From Porticoccus sp950063125 (GTDB lineage Bacteria; Pseudomonadota; Gammaproteobacteria; Pseudomonadales; Porticoccaceae), in the NCBI RefSeq assembly GCF_963973895.1, contig NZ_CAXBBF010000003.1: a DNA stretch of 64,000 bases. One strand, 5' to 3'. Under the pieces are notes generated by a model. The model was not told the DNA's origin, made no database searches, and saw nothing but the letters and a program-made list of their open reading frames with translations. Below, one piece after another: positions 1 to 10,444 of the stretch. Each line of letters starts with the position of its first letter. Position 1 is the first letter of the stretch. The position numbers were made by a program, and so were the translations under genes.

Positions 1-1087
<1,087 letters not shown>

Positions 1088-1269
1088 AATCTTTAACCTC
1101 TACCTTTCGATAAGAGGGAGCAGTTTCACAAAAACCCGCGATACTACTCAAAAACTTGGCTCAAACACTTTGGCTTACCAAATCGTATGAATTGATGAGT
1201 TACTTGCGTTTGATGATTCGTTATCACTCGAATCGTCTCAGCAAGCACCCACACGCATTATCTGATCTA

Positions 1270-1282
1270 TTGTTAAAGAACG
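1270..1282 (-). promoter_or_regulatory. rrn boxA antitermination site
   Basis: On the minus strand GTTCTTTAACAAT lies in the 16S leader, about 180 nt before the mature 5' end. It matches the E. coli rrn boxA core (TGCTCTTTAACAA), which recruits the Nus factors for antitermination. Its position between the promoters and the 16S gene is as expected. Confidence 0.85.
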
Positions 1283-1310
1283 GTTGCTCTGTGCTTTGAG
1301 CGGGCTGCGT

Positions 1311-1338
1311 ATTTTAATCATCGCCGCCTTAATGTCAA
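1311..1338 (-). promoter_or_regulatory. rrn promoter, proximal
   Basis: Minus strand: -35 TTGACA (1333-1338) and -10 TAAAAT (1311-1316) separated by 16 bp. It lies just upstream of boxA and is followed by ACGC rather than a long GC-rich discriminator, as seen for constitutive P2-type rrn promoters. Confidence 0.75.
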
Positions 1339-1424
1339 CTGGTTTAAGCATTTAATCTTGCTTGGCAAATTCTTGCCTGCCTTGCCAGTTAACCCCGCTT
1401 CCGTGTTACCCGAAGCGGACGCGC

Positions 1425-1452
1425 ATTCTAGCGCTTTGAACCTTGTTGTCAA
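1425..1452 (-). promoter_or_regulatory. rrn promoter, middle
   Basis: Minus strand: -35 TTGACA (1447-1452), 16-bp spacer, -10 TAGAAT (1425-1430), followed directly by GCGCGTCCGC. The GC-rich discriminator after the -10 is typical of stringently controlled (ppGpp/DksA) rrn promoters. Confidence 0.8.
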
Positions 1453-1523
1453 CGGCTTTCTTCAAAAAACTTGTTAGCCGTTGAACTCTCAAATTCCGGG
1501 CTTCACCCTGAACCGAGGCGCGC

Positions 1524-1576
1524 ATTCTAGCGATTTATTTCTACCCGTCAACGCCTTTATAAACTTTTTTTATCCT
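1524..1576 (-). promoter_or_regulatory. rrn promoter, distal, with UP-like A tract
   Basis: Minus strand: -35 TTGACG (1546-1551), 16-bp spacer, -10 TAGAAT (1524-1529), then GCGCGCC. The -10/discriminator block is nearly identical to that of the middle promoter. Just upstream (about 1556-1576) is an A-rich stretch with seven consecutive A on the minus strand, which resembles an UP element bound by the RNA polymerase alpha subunit. The rest of 1088-1645 shows no gene. Confidence 0.75.
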
Positions 1577-1645
1577 GCACCGAAATTACCTAGGCGAGCC
1601 AAACACAAAGAAAGGCTATTGATGCTTATGACGGGAAGGATATTC

Positions 1646-2953
1646 CTAGACCAATTCAAGCAGATGGTATTTTTTCTTACCCAACTTGACGATAAAGAAG
1701 CGACCAAATAATGCCCTGTCCGGCGCGAAAGAATGACTGGCCACAAGATTGTCAGCCTCATCTTTGGCAATACCGTTAACCCACACCGCTGATCTACTCA
1801 GCGCATCTTTAACTTCTCTTCCAGCCTTGGCCAGCCCACAGTCTACCAACAACCCGGTCAGCGGTTTATCGTGTACGTCTAAAGCACTCAAGTTACTGGC
1901 CGGCATGCCATCCTGCTTTAACTGTTCGAGATCACCCTCAGACAGATCATCCAGACCATCCGTGAAAAGCGCCTGGGTTATCCGTTCAGCGGCCGTTACG
2001 CCTTCGCGCCCGTGAACCAGCTCAGTCAGCTCCCGGGCAAGCAAGCCCTGCGCAGACCTCCTCCCTCCAGCCTCTAAGTCTGCCCTCTCTATTTCCTCAA
2101 TATCGGCCAAGGACAGGAAAGTAAAGTAACGCAGGAATTTATAGACATCCGCATCGGCTGTATTTATCCAGAACTGGTAAAAAGCATAGGGCGATGTTTT
2201 AGCCGGGTCTAACCAGACAGTACCTGTTTCAGTTTTACCAAACTTTGTGCCGTCTGACTTCGTCACCAGTGGCAGCGTCATGCCGTAAACATGCTCGCCG
2301 TTCAGTCGCCGGGTGAGGTCAATACCACCGGTAATATTCCCCCACTGGTCAGAGCCTCCCAGCTGCACCGTACAATTATAACGCCGATTCAATTCGGCAA
2401 AATCGTAGGACTGCAGCAACATATAGGTGAACTCCGTAAAGGAGATACCCTCACCTTCCCGGCCGAGCCGCTGTTTGACCGACTCCTTATTCACCATATT
2501 ATTGACTGAAAAGTGCTTGCCGACGTCACGTAGAAACGTCAGCAAATTCATCGAACCAATCCAGTCCAGATTATTCACGACGTCTGCAGCGCAAAGGCCT
2601 TTATCAAAATCAATGAAACGCGAGACCTGATTTTTTATTGACTCAACCCATTCCTCGACCACATCAGCAGTGTTGAGCTTGCGCTCCTGGGATTTGAAAC
2701 TCGGGTCCCCAATCAGACCGGTGGCGCCGCCCACAAGTGCTATGGGCTTGTGCCCGGCAAGCTGAAACCTGCGCAGAGCCAATAGCGGCACCAAACTCCC
2801 TATATGAAGGCTGTCAGCGGTTGGGTCAAAGCCACAATAGACGGCACGGGAACTGCCAGCAAGGTGCTCAACGAGGGCGCCATCACCTGTCATCTGGGCG
2901 ACCAGCCCTCTGGACTGCAATTCTGCGATTAAATTCAGGGCATTTTCAGACAT
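1646..2953 (-). CDS. tyrS: Tyrosyl-tRNA synthetase
   Basis: Charges tRNA(Tyr) with tyrosine in the cytoplasm. The protein aligns along its length with E. coli-type TyrS: YCGFDPTADSLHIGS carries the class I HIGH-like signature at about residues 50-53 (HIGS, final His replaced by Ser), GGSDQWGNIT is the tRNA/tyrosine-binding region, and KFGKTE is the KMSKS equivalent. An S4-like RNA-binding domain closes the C terminus. The ATG at 2953 was chosen because MSENALNLIAELQSRGL matches the usual N terminus. An in-frame ATG at 2995 with AAGG nearby would add 14 residues. The gene reads toward the rrn promoters; tyrS next to an rrn operon is also the Pseudomonas arrangement. Confidence 0.96.
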   Translation of the reverse strand: MSENALNLIAELQSRGLVAQMTGDGALVEHLAGSSRAVYCGFDPTADSLHIGSLVPLLALRRFQLAGHKPIALVGGATGLIGDPSFKSQERKLNTADVVEEWVESIKNQVSRFIDFDKGLCAADVVNNLDWIGSMNLLTFLRDVGKHFSVNNMVNKESVKQRLGREGEGISFTEFTYMLLQSYDFAELNRRYNCTVQLGGSDQWGNITGGIDLTRRLNGEHVYGMTLPLVTKSDGTKFGKTETGTVWLDPAKTSPYAFYQFWINTADADVYKFLRYFTFLSLADIEEIERADLEAGGRRSAQGLLARELTELVHGREGVTAAERITQALFTDGLDDLSEGDLEQLKQDGMPASNLSALDVHDKPLTGLLVDCGLAKAGREVKDALSRSAVWVNGIAKDEADNLVASHSFAPDRALFGRFFIVKLGKKKYHLLELV

Positions 2954-3121
2954 GCTGCCAATCCCAAATGGATGCTTTTGAAGGGGGGCAAACATTACCT
3001 TATCCGTTCACAAAAACAAGTATTGGGGTAGATAAAACCAGTTGACGAAGGTGGGACTGGCGGACTTTCTGTTATATATTGATGCCTTAAACCAATAACC
3101 TAAGACGATTATTGAATTATT

Positions 3122-4561
3122 ATGAGCCAAGCCAGATTCACATCAAGTACCAAAAACGAAACAAGCGGACGCCAACTGCTAGCGGGGAAACACTCCCGTC
3201 ACCATTTGGTGATACTCGGTTCATTGGCTGCGGCCATTTTCATCGGCTTGTCTGTATTGCCCAGCGAGGAGGTCGAAGCCAATCGTCAGGCCGCTACCAT
3301 TGACTTAACTTTCCAAGAGAGCACTAACCGGTTATCTCACGAGCCGACGGCTACACTGACAGATGCCAACAGTGGGACAATGCCTGTAGAAGAGCGCACC
3401 AAGGAGAGCACCGACCAGGCAGATACGCTGACCTGGTCGACCGCCACTGTACGCAGCGGTTCAAATTTGTCGACCATGTTTCAGCAGGTATCGCTGGGCG
3501 CCAGAGACGTTCACCGATTAATGTCCTCGTCCCCACTGACCAAGCCATTGACCAGGATGCGTCCGGGTGAAGAGCTTCTGTTTGGGCTCAATGAGTCCGG
3601 GTCGCTGGGTCAGCTAATCTACAATAAATCCAAACTCGAATCCTACGTATTCACTGAACAGCCGGAAACCGATGGCCCAACCTTCAGTGCCGAGCATGTG
3701 GTGCGTCAACCCGATGTTATAAATGCCTATCGGGAGTCGACCATTGAGGATTCATTGTTTTTGGCTGGCGAACGGGCCGATCTACCCCATAACACCATCA
3801 TGGAAATTGCCAATATTTTTGGTTGGGATGTGGATTTTGCACTCGATATCCGCAAAGGCGACAAGTTCTCGGTGCTATATGAAGAAAAATACCTGGACGG
3901 TGAAAAAATTGGTACCGGCGATATTCTGGTGGCGGAATTCACCAATCGGGGCAATACCTTCCAGGCGGTTCGTTACGAAGACAGCAAAGGGATAGCGAGC
4001 TATTACACCCCCGATGGCATGAGCATGCGCAAAGCCTTTTTACGCGCACCACTGGATTTCACAAGAATCAGCTCTAATTTCAACCTGCGCAGGATGCACC
4101 CCATCCACAAGAGTATTCGTGCCCACCGCGGCGTTGACTACGTGGCACCAAGGGGAACGCCGATCTTTGCCTCTGGTGAGGGCAAGGTCATCGCATCTGC
4201 ATACAGCAAAGCCAATGGCAACTACGTCTTTATTCAGCATGGTCAAGGGTACACAACCAAGTACCTGCATCTCGATAAACGCACCGTGAAGCAGGGCCAG
4301 CACGTCAAACAGCGTCAGGTCATCGGCACCCTGGGCTCCACGGGCTATTCAACCGGGCCACATCTGCACTATGAATTCCTGGTCAATGGTGTGCACCAAA
4401 ATCCGCGTACCGTTTCACTGCCCAAAGCACAGCCCATAGATCCGGCGGAAAAAGCCAGGTTCGTCAGTACCACCAAGACATTAATGACCCGACTGGCACA
4501 AAACCGTCAAAGCTTCAGAGTGGCCCTGCTCACCGACAAAAAACCCTCTCAAGCCGATTGA
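3122..4561 (+). CDS. M23 family metallopeptidase (MepM/YebA-like murein endopeptidase)
   Basis: Likely cleaves peptidoglycan cross-links in the periplasm during wall growth. An N-terminal membrane anchor lies at about residues 22-41 (ILGSLAAAIFIGLSVLP). A central OapA/LysM-like region is followed by a C-terminal LytM domain with the zinc ligands H335/D339 (HRGVDY) and H414/H416 (GPHLHYEF). All catalytic ligands of an active M23 enzyme are visible. It is divergent from tyrS and followed 11 bp later by anmK, so wall cleavage and wall-sugar recycling genes are adjacent. The same order occurs in Pseudomonas. At 479 aa its length is normal for MepM-like proteins. Confidence 0.93.
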   Translation: MSQARFTSSTKNETSGRQLLAGKHSRHHLVILGSLAAAIFIGLSVLPSEEVEANRQAATIDLTFQESTNRLSHEPTATLTDANSGTMPVEERTKESTDQADTLTWSTATVRSGSNLSTMFQQVSLGARDVHRLMSSSPLTKPLTRMRPGEELLFGLNESGSLGQLIYNKSKLESYVFTEQPETDGPTFSAEHVVRQPDVINAYRESTIEDSLFLAGERADLPHNTIMEIANIFGWDVDFALDIRKGDKFSVLYEEKYLDGEKIGTGDILVAEFTNRGNTFQAVRYEDSKGIASYYTPDGMSMRKAFLRAPLDFTRISSNFNLRRMHPIHKSIRAHRGVDYVAPRGTPIFASGEGKVIASAYSKANGNYVFIQHGQGYTTKYLHLDKRTVKQGQHVKQRQVIGTLGSTGYSTGPHLHYEFLVNGVHQNPRTVSLPKAQPIDPAEKARFVSTTKTLMTRLAQNRQSFRVALLTDKKPSQAD

Positions 4562-4572
4562 TCGCGTAATCA

Positions 4573-5697
4573 ATGCCTGACAGAGAACTTTACATAGGCC
4601 TAATGTCAGGCACCAGTGCCGACTCCATAGATGCCCTTTTAGCTGACCTGTCAGACGGACAACACCGTCTTCTGGCTACACTCAGTTGTGATATAGACGA
4701 CCTCAAAAGTGACATTCACGAACTGGCCACCCCGGGCTCTAATGAGATTTCCCGTATGGGGCAGCTGGATCGGGAGCTGGGGGTTCGCTTTGCCAATGCC
4801 GTCAACACACTACTTCACAGGGAGTGCATTGATAGCAGTCAAGTGATCGCTGTAGGCAGCCACGGCCAAACAATTCGTCATCACCCGCCCGGACATGGCG
4901 ACATGCACCCATTTACCCTGCAGATCGGCGACCCCAACACTATTGCTCACCTGACAGGCATCACCACGGTTGCCGACTTTCGCCGACGCGATATTGCCCT
5001 CGGCGGGCAGGGGGCACCGCTGACCCCACTTTTCCACCGTGCAGCATTCGAGAAGCCCGGAACACCGAGGGTCATCATCAATATCGGCGGGATTGCCAAT
5101 ATCACACTGCTATACGGCGATGACGTGTCCAGCCCACTGGGCTACGACACCGGCCCCGGTAACGGACTGATGGATAGCTGGATTCTGCAGTGTCTCGGCA
5201 AAGCCTACGATGACAACGGCCAGTGGGCCAGCGAGGGTCGTGTCATCCAGCCCTTGCTGGAACAGTTTTTAAAGACACCCTACCTACTCAAAAAGCCGCC
5301 CAAGAGTACCGGCAGAGAGCTGTTTAACCCCGAGTGGCTGACACAACAACTGGCCAGCTTCGGGGATTCAGCGGACCCGGCTGACCTGCAAGCCACGCTG
5401 CTTGAATTTACGGCACAGACAATCAGTACAAGTATCAGAAAATCAGACGGACCAATAGCGGAGGCTTACATTTGCGGTGGTGGCGCCTATAACGGCGCCC
5501 TTGTCAGTCGTATCAGTACGCTGCTAGCCCCGATACAGGTAAGCACCACAGAAGTCCTGGGAATACTGCCAGGATGGGTGGAGGCAATGGCCTTTGCCTG
5601 GCTTGCACAGCAAACCCTTGCCGGCAAACCGGGGAATGAACCTACCGTAACCGGGGCTTCAGCAGCCTCCGTTTTAGGCGCCATTCATCCCGCCTGA
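4573..5697 (+). CDS. anmK: Anhydro-N-acetylmuramic acid kinase
   Basis: Phosphorylates and opens 1,6-anhydro-MurNAc, returning peptidoglycan turnover sugar to MurNAc-6-P. The start LYIGLMSGTSADSIDA is the ATP-binding signature of the family (GLMSGTSxDxID). GYDTGPGNGLMD and the C-terminal CGGGAYN motif are also present. At 374 aa it is full length. It is co-directional with the M23 peptidase and probably co-transcribed. The following 229 bp up to erpA (convergent) show no gene. Confidence 0.96.
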   Translation: MPDRELYIGLMSGTSADSIDALLADLSDGQHRLLATLSCDIDDLKSDIHELATPGSNEISRMGQLDRELGVRFANAVNTLLHRECIDSSQVIAVGSHGQTIRHHPPGHGDMHPFTLQIGDPNTIAHLTGITTVADFRRRDIALGGQGAPLTPLFHRAAFEKPGTPRVIINIGGIANITLLYGDDVSSPLGYDTGPGNGLMDSWILQCLGKAYDDNGQWASEGRVIQPLLEQFLKTPYLLKKPPKSTGRELFNPEWLTQQLASFGDSADPADLQATLLEFTAQTISTSIRKSDGPIAEAYICGGGAYNGALVSRISTLLAPIQVSTTEVLGILPGWVEAMAFAWLAQQTLAGKPGNEPTVTGASAASVLGAIHPA

Positions 5698-5928
5698 GCA
5701 AGCTGGCAACAAATCGCTCTACTGGAAACTACGCGTTTAAACTGATTTCTTCAAATGAGGTGGGCAAGCAGAAAAGTAAAAGCACCACGAGCACGGAAAC
5801 GCTGCTCGACCCCCGACAATACAAACATCTCGGCCACTGTTACCAGACCATCTCGCTCAATCCGGCCAGGAAACTGATGACATAACGTCAATATTTGAGG
5901 GTTGATATTTTGAATACTCTAAATCCAA

Positions 5929-6282
5929 CTACACAGAAAAGGAGGAACCACATCCACAGGTAGTCGTGGCATTTGGGTTCGTTATTGTAAAGCGCGAACC
6001 CTGCAGACCCTCTTCATAGTCGACAGTTGACCCCGATAGATACTGAAAACTGAGCGGATCCACAACCACAGCCACGCCATCCTTGCTAACCAGGGTATCG
6101 TCGTCAGCAGTCACTTCATCAAAACTAAACCCATACTGAAACCCCGAGCAGCCACCACCGGTGACAAATACCCGCAGCTTGAGATCAGGATTTCCCTCTT
6201 CTTCGACAAGCGCTTTCACCTTTTCGGACGCGTTGTCCGAAATGTATAACGGCATCGGTGTAAATGTTGCAATACCTGACAT
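5929..6282 (-). CDS. erpA: Iron-sulfur cluster insertion protein ErpA
   Basis: A-type carrier that hands Fe-S clusters to apo-proteins such as the isoprenoid enzymes IspG/IspH. The three cluster-ligand cysteines are in place: C45 (GGCSGFQY) and C109/C111 (CGCGSSF at the C terminus). The start at 6282 is set by AGGAG a few bases upstream; the longer frame to 6324 has no supporting site. The 117-aa protein is normal size. The next gene upstream on the same strand is the bactofilin. Confidence 0.95.
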   Translation of the reverse strand: MSGIATFTPMPLYISDNASEKVKALVEEEGNPDLKLRVFVTGGGCSGFQYGFSFDEVTADDDTLVSKDGVAVVVDPLSFQYLSGSTVDYEEGLQGSRFTITNPNATTTCGCGSSFSV

Positions 6283-6382
6283 GCATGCTCCTGAATAAAT
6301 CGTAAGGAATGCATTAATCAACAATACCCAAGCATTCCACTCAGGTATTCTATCATGAAGCGGGGCGCTACTGCCTAGCGGC

Positions 6383-6823
6383 TTAGGCTTTTCCCAGCGA
6401 AACTTCTTCCGCGGCTACCGGCGCACTCTCTTCCGAAGGGGCTGCAGACTCTGGTGCAGTCTGGCTTTGATGGACAAAATTGCCGTTGACTTGAGCGCCC
6501 TTCTCAATTTCGATCAAGCAATAGTGCAAATTACCATCCACCACCGCCTTCGCCGCCAGCTCTACCTGATGATTGGAGTAGATATTGCCTTCAATACGGC
6601 CATTTATGACGACCACCGGAACAGTAATGTCGCCCACCACACGACCTTGCGGCAGGATGCGAACCCGCGCATCAGCACCATCGTCAGCCTTGATATTGCC
6701 GGTAATATGCCCTTCCACCTCAAGGTTTCCAGCGAAATGAATGTCGCCTACTACGGAAGTCCCTCCGGCTACCAGTGTTGTCGCACCCGCTGCAAAGGGT
6801 GCCGGGGTTGTTTTCTTTCTCAT
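6383..6823 (-). CDS. Bactofilin (polymer-forming cytoskeletal protein)
   Basis: Bactofilins form nucleotide-independent filaments, often membrane-associated, that help place cell-wall enzymes. The core (about residues 15-115) is a series of short beta repeats rich in G/V/I (GGTSVVGDIHFAGNLEVEG, then GRIEGNIYSNHQVELAAKAV), typical of the beta-helical bactofilin domain. The C terminus is a Pro/Ala/Glu/Ser-rich tail. Start chosen at 6823 (AGGTGG just before). An ATG at 6835 overlaps the stop of the upstream gene and is the alternative. It sits in the argC-anmK-M23 neighbourhood as in Pseudomonas, which hints at a link to the M23 peptidase. Confidence 0.88.
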   Translation of the reverse strand: MRKKTTPAPFAAGATTLVAGGTSVVGDIHFAGNLEVEGHITGNIKADDGADARVRILPQGRVVGDITVPVVVINGRIEGNIYSNHQVELAAKAVVDGNLHYCLIEIEKGAQVNGNFVHQSQTAPESAAPSEESAPVAAEEVSLGKA

Positions 6824-6834
6824 GATCCACCTCA

Positions 6835-7554
6835 TCAAGCCTCATTCAGCTGCCAATCAAAACTCCGCTCTACACGGGTATTTTCGGCACCGTCTTTCCA
6901 AACACTCACCAGCACCGTCAATGGCTGGAAACCAGCAGGCATCCGTATGCTGCCTTCCAGAACTTGAAAATACTTGAACGTGGTCTGCAACGGCAACGTA
7001 TCGACCTCGGCATCCAGCGTGTCAAATCCTACAGCGAGCGGCTGACCGTCACTGAGACCCTCTACGCGAATAACGACATTCACCTTGATTTGTTTCAGAT
7101 TGGCCGCTTTTTGCTGAACAATCAAACGGTAAGCCACCGCCCCGTTTTTCCCGCCGGATTTCAGCACAAGCCTGCCGATTTGCAGACCCGCCTCCTTATC
7201 ATTCTCCTGCAGAAGGTTTTGATATAGAGCCAGCTCCTCTTCGTTCGCGGCCAACTTTTGCTGCAAAGAGGTCACCAGTTTTCTGACAGATTCCAGAGAG
7301 GTCGCATCAACCTGGGCACCAAGTTCTGCATTTGCCAGTTGCTGCTGCAGCTGCAAATTCTGCTCACGGACCGACTTGAGCTCTTTCGCCAAAGCCCTGC
7401 CATCGGTCACGGTCCGATCAAAAAACCCGCCCCCCAGTAAAAAACCAACACCACAGGCGACAGTTACAGCCAACACCCAAAGCACCAGCTCCAACCGTCG
7501 ATGCCCGGGCCTGTGGGGCCTGACGATTAACTGTTCCGGCTCTGTTCTGGACAT
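6835..7554 (-). CDS. Membrane-anchored coiled-coil protein (DUF6776-like)
   Basis: Function unknown. Starting at the ATG at 7554, whose A overlaps the argC stop (TGATG), the 239-aa protein has a basic N terminus, one membrane segment (LELVLWVLAVTVACGVGFLL), a long alpha-helical region rich in Q/L/E (coiled coil, about residues 55-115) and a conserved C-terminal domain with beta-type pattern ending in RSFDWQLNEA. The translational overlap with argC and the 12-bp or shorter distance to the bactofilin indicate one operon. By order it matches the gene between argC and the bactofilin in Pseudomonas, and I recall that family being named DUF6776. It may anchor or regulate the bactofilin; that is inference. 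Confidence 0.8.
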   Translation of the reverse strand: MSRTEPEQLIVRPHRPGHRRLELVLWVLAVTVACGVGFLLGGGFFDRTVTDGRALAKELKSVREQNLQLQQQLANAELGAQVDATSLESVRKLVTSLQQKLAANEEELALYQNLLQENDKEAGLQIGRLVLKSGGKNGAVAYRLIVQQKAANLKQIKVNVVIRVEGLSDGQPLAVGFDTLDAEVDTLPLQTTFKYFQVLEGSIRMPAGFQPLTVLVSVWKDGAENTRVERSFDWQLNEA

Positions 7555-8585
7555 CAGGGAAGCAGTGCAGGCGCCAGCAAACCGGCCTTCTCTGAAAGGC
7601 CAAACATGATATTCATGTTCTGGATAGCCTGACCCGAGGCACCTTTTACCAGGTTGTCCTCGGCTGCCAACACCACAACCTTGGTTCCATTCTCCGGCCG
7701 AAACACACTTATTCTGCAAACATTGGAACCGCGCACCGAGCGTGTCTCCGGATGGCTACCGGCCGGCATCACATCGACAAAAGGTTCATCCCGAAAGCGA
7801 TCTTCATAGAGTCTCTGTAAATCCACCTCGGTATCCAGCAAGTTGGCATAGAGCGTGGAATGAATACCCCTGATCATGGGTAGCAGGTGCGGCACAAAAG
7901 TCAGCCCCACCCCGGATCCCGCAATGTCCTCCAGACCCTGCCTGATTTCCGGCAAGTGCCGGTGACCGGGAACGGCATACGCTTTGAAATTATCACTGGT
8001 TTCAGCCAGCGACGTTCCGATATTCGCCTGACGCCCGGCACCACTGGCACCGGAGGCCGAACTTGCAATCAAGTCTCCCTGATCCACCAGGCCCTGCTCC
8101 AGCAGGGGCAAAAAACCGAGCAGAACACTGGTGGGATAACAACCGGGACAGGCGATCAGACGACCGTGCCGGATCGCTTCACGATTCAGTTCCGGCAAGC
8201 CATAAACAGCTTCGGACACGAGCTCCTGAGCAGTATGGGGCTGCTTGTACCAAGTTTCCCAGAGGCCCACATCGCGAATCCGGAAATCCGCTGACAGGTC
8301 AATCACCCTCACACCTTTCTCGAGCAGGCCGGGCGCTGTCAGTTGAGCAACACCATGCGGGGTGGCAAAAAAGACCACATCACAGCGATCGAGATCGCCG
8401 GCGGCAGGATCGGTAAAGCACAGGTCGAAGTGCCCGCGAAGATTCGGAAACAGCTCGGCCACGGGCCGCCCGGCCTCACCACGGGAAGTGATCGCCGTCA
8501 CCACCACATCGGGGTGAACCGCAAGCAATCTCAACAATTCAACGCCGGTGTAACCGGTCCCACCAACAATACCTACTTTGATCAC
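7554..8585 (-). CDS. argC: N-acetyl-gamma-glutamyl-phosphate reductase
   Basis: NADPH-dependent third step of arginine synthesis in the cytoplasm. The N terminus VGIVGGTGYTGVELLRLL is the nucleotide-binding loop, and C149 in ACPGCYPT is the catalytic cysteine. GHRHLPEI and the C-terminal NLVKGASGQAIQN match the family. Full length at 343 aa. First gene of the minus-strand run argC, coiled-coil protein, bactofilin, erpA. The 100 bp between it and the ClC gene are a divergent promoter region. Confidence 0.97.
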   Translation of the reverse strand: MIKVGIVGGTGYTGVELLRLLAVHPDVVVTAITSRGEAGRPVAELFPNLRGHFDLCFTDPAAGDLDRCDVVFFATPHGVAQLTAPGLLEKGVRVIDLSADFRIRDVGLWETWYKQPHTAQELVSEAVYGLPELNREAIRHGRLIACPGCYPTSVLLGFLPLLEQGLVDQGDLIASSASGASGAGRQANIGTSLAETSDNFKAYAVPGHRHLPEIRQGLEDIAGSGVGLTFVPHLLPMIRGIHSTLYANLLDTEVDLQRLYEDRFRDEPFVDVMPAGSHPETRSVRGSNVCRISVFRPENGTKVVVLAAEDNLVKGASGQAIQNMNIMFGLSEKAGLLAPALLP

Positions 8586-8685
8586 GATATAAATGTTCCT
8601 GTTATGCCTGGATTGAGCTACCTATAATAACGCAAACCCCAGGCCAATAAACGGGCTCTGTCCCGCAACAATCGGAGCGCAGCAG

Positions 8686-10434
8686 ATGACCTCCATAGAG
8701 GAACAGAAAAGTCGTCTCGGAAAACGCTGGCCTTCACGGCGACTGGATGCCTTCCGTGCGCGCCTTGCTCACACCGACGCTCTGCCCCAGTTAGCTGTGC
8801 TGGGCTGCATTAGCGGACTACTGACGGCGCTCATCGCTATCGCTTTCCGGCTCTCTTTTGAGTGGCCCCTTGCCTTATTGCTGCCGCAGGGCAGCGAATC
8901 TTTTGAAATGCTCAGCCGCACCACCAATTTTATCCTGCCCGTAGTCGGGGCACTGGTGATCGGACTGATCATGCACAGCTGCAGGACGGAATACCATACC
9001 GTCGGCGTCGGCCACATTCTCGACCGGATGCAATACCATCAGGCGCAATTGCCAGCGGCCAACGGACTACTCCAGTTTGGCGGCGCCGCCATTGCTTTAC
9101 TGAGCGGCCATTCTGTAGGCAGAGAAGGACCTGCCGCCCATCTGGGCGCCGTCTGTTCCAGCCTGCTGGGTCAGAAGCTGCAATTGCCGAACAACAGTCT
9201 GCGCATACTGGCTGCCTGCGGCGTAGCGGCGGCCATAGCAGCGTCATTTAACACACCGCTGGCAGGGGTTATTTTTGCTATGGAAGTGGTGTTAATGGAA
9301 TACACCATTGCCGGGTTTATCCCAGTCATTCTGGCAGCCGTCAGTGGCGGCGTAGTTTCGCGAATCGTATTCGGCTCACAACCCGCCTTTGCCATACCCC
9401 TTATCGACATGGGTAGTCTGTGGGAAATCCCTTTCCTGCTGGCATGCGGCTTGGTTATCGGCCTGGCGGCAGCGGCCATGCTCATGCTCTATTCCTTCAC
9501 CACAAAATTCCGGGAGCATCCGGTGCTACTGAGAATGCTCTGTGTGGGGGTCTTGTGTGGCGCCGTCGCCACTGTGGTACCGCACATTCAGGGGGTCGGC
9601 TATGATACTGTCGAGCAAGCCTTACTCGGCGAGCTGGGAGTGGGCTTGCTGATCGGGATTGTCGCGGCAAAAATACTGGTGTCCAGTGTCTCGGTCGGAC
9701 TGGGTTTACCCGGGGGTATCATCGGGCCCAATTTTGTTATCGGTGCCTGCCTCGGCGGGGCACTGGGCATCGCAGGCAGTCTTTTTCATCCGGATCAGGC
9801 ATCGTCCACCGGCTTTTATGCCATCATCGGTATGGGTGCAATGGTGGGTGCTGTACTGAACGCACCCCTTGCTGCGCTTATCGCTGTACTGGAACTGACC
9901 TACAACCCCAATATTCTCTTACCCAGCATGCTGGTCACTGTTATCGCGACGATTACCTGCCGGATGCTGACACGTATGCCCGGTCTTTTCTCCATTGGTC
10001 GCGATGGCTATAGCTCACCGCGGTTCCAGAGTCTGAGCCGGGCCGGTGTCACCAGCCTGATGAAGCGCGACTTTATCTCACACTCCCGCCATCTGCCATT
10101 CGAGCGCATCGATGACCTGCTGAAAAGCAAACCCCAATGGATTGTGATTGAGGATGTCGGCGAACCGAAACTCATCATGAGACCCGCCGATCTCGCTCGC
10201 TATATGGAGGAACAACTGGCCCTGGAACCGGATACCACTATCGATCTACAGGAGATTCCTGCGGAACGATGGCCCATTCTGCCAATACACCCCCGCGCTA
10301 CCCTGCAGGAAGCCCTGCTGGTCATGCAGCAGAACGATGATCAGGCGGTCTATGTCAGCCAAACCGCAGCGCCGCTGATGAGCGAAGTTGCTGGTATCAT
10401 CACCCGCCAGGATATCGACAACTATTACCAATAA
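8686..10434 (+). CDS. ClC-family chloride channel/transporter with CBS-type C terminus
   Basis: Integral membrane anion channel or Cl-/H+ exchanger. About ten hydrophobic helices fill residues 33-440. The family signatures are present: GHSVGREGPAAHLG with the gating glutamate E147, and GLPGGIIGPNFVIGACLGG. The first selectivity motif reads GVGHIL instead of GSGIP, so the central anion site lacks the usual Ser; this occurs in several non-E. coli clades. A cytoplasmic CBS-like region follows (about 460-582, ending AGIITRQDIDNYYQ). The downstream hemJ starts 10 bp later with its own AAGGA, so the two are probably co-transcribed. Confidence 0.93.
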   Translation: MTSIEEQKSRLGKRWPSRRLDAFRARLAHTDALPQLAVLGCISGLLTALIAIAFRLSFEWPLALLLPQGSESFEMLSRTTNFILPVVGALVIGLIMHSCRTEYHTVGVGHILDRMQYHQAQLPAANGLLQFGGAAIALLSGHSVGREGPAAHLGAVCSSLLGQKLQLPNNSLRILAACGVAAAIAASFNTPLAGVIFAMEVVLMEYTIAGFIPVILAAVSGGVVSRIVFGSQPAFAIPLIDMGSLWEIPFLLACGLVIGLAAAAMLMLYSFTTKFREHPVLLRMLCVGVLCGAVATVVPHIQGVGYDTVEQALLGELGVGLLIGIVAAKILVSSVSVGLGLPGGIIGPNFVIGACLGGALGIAGSLFHPDQASSTGFYAIIGMGAMVGAVLNAPLAALIAVLELTYNPNILLPSMLVTVIATITCRMLTRMPGLFSIGRDGYSSPRFQSLSRAGVTSLMKRDFISHSRHLPFERIDDLLKSKPQWIVIEDVGEPKLIMRPADLARYMEEQLALEPDTTIDLQEIPAERWPILPIHPRATLQEALLVMQQNDDQAVYVSQTAAPLMSEVAGIITRQDIDNYYQ

Positions 10435-10444
10435 GGATCAGCGA

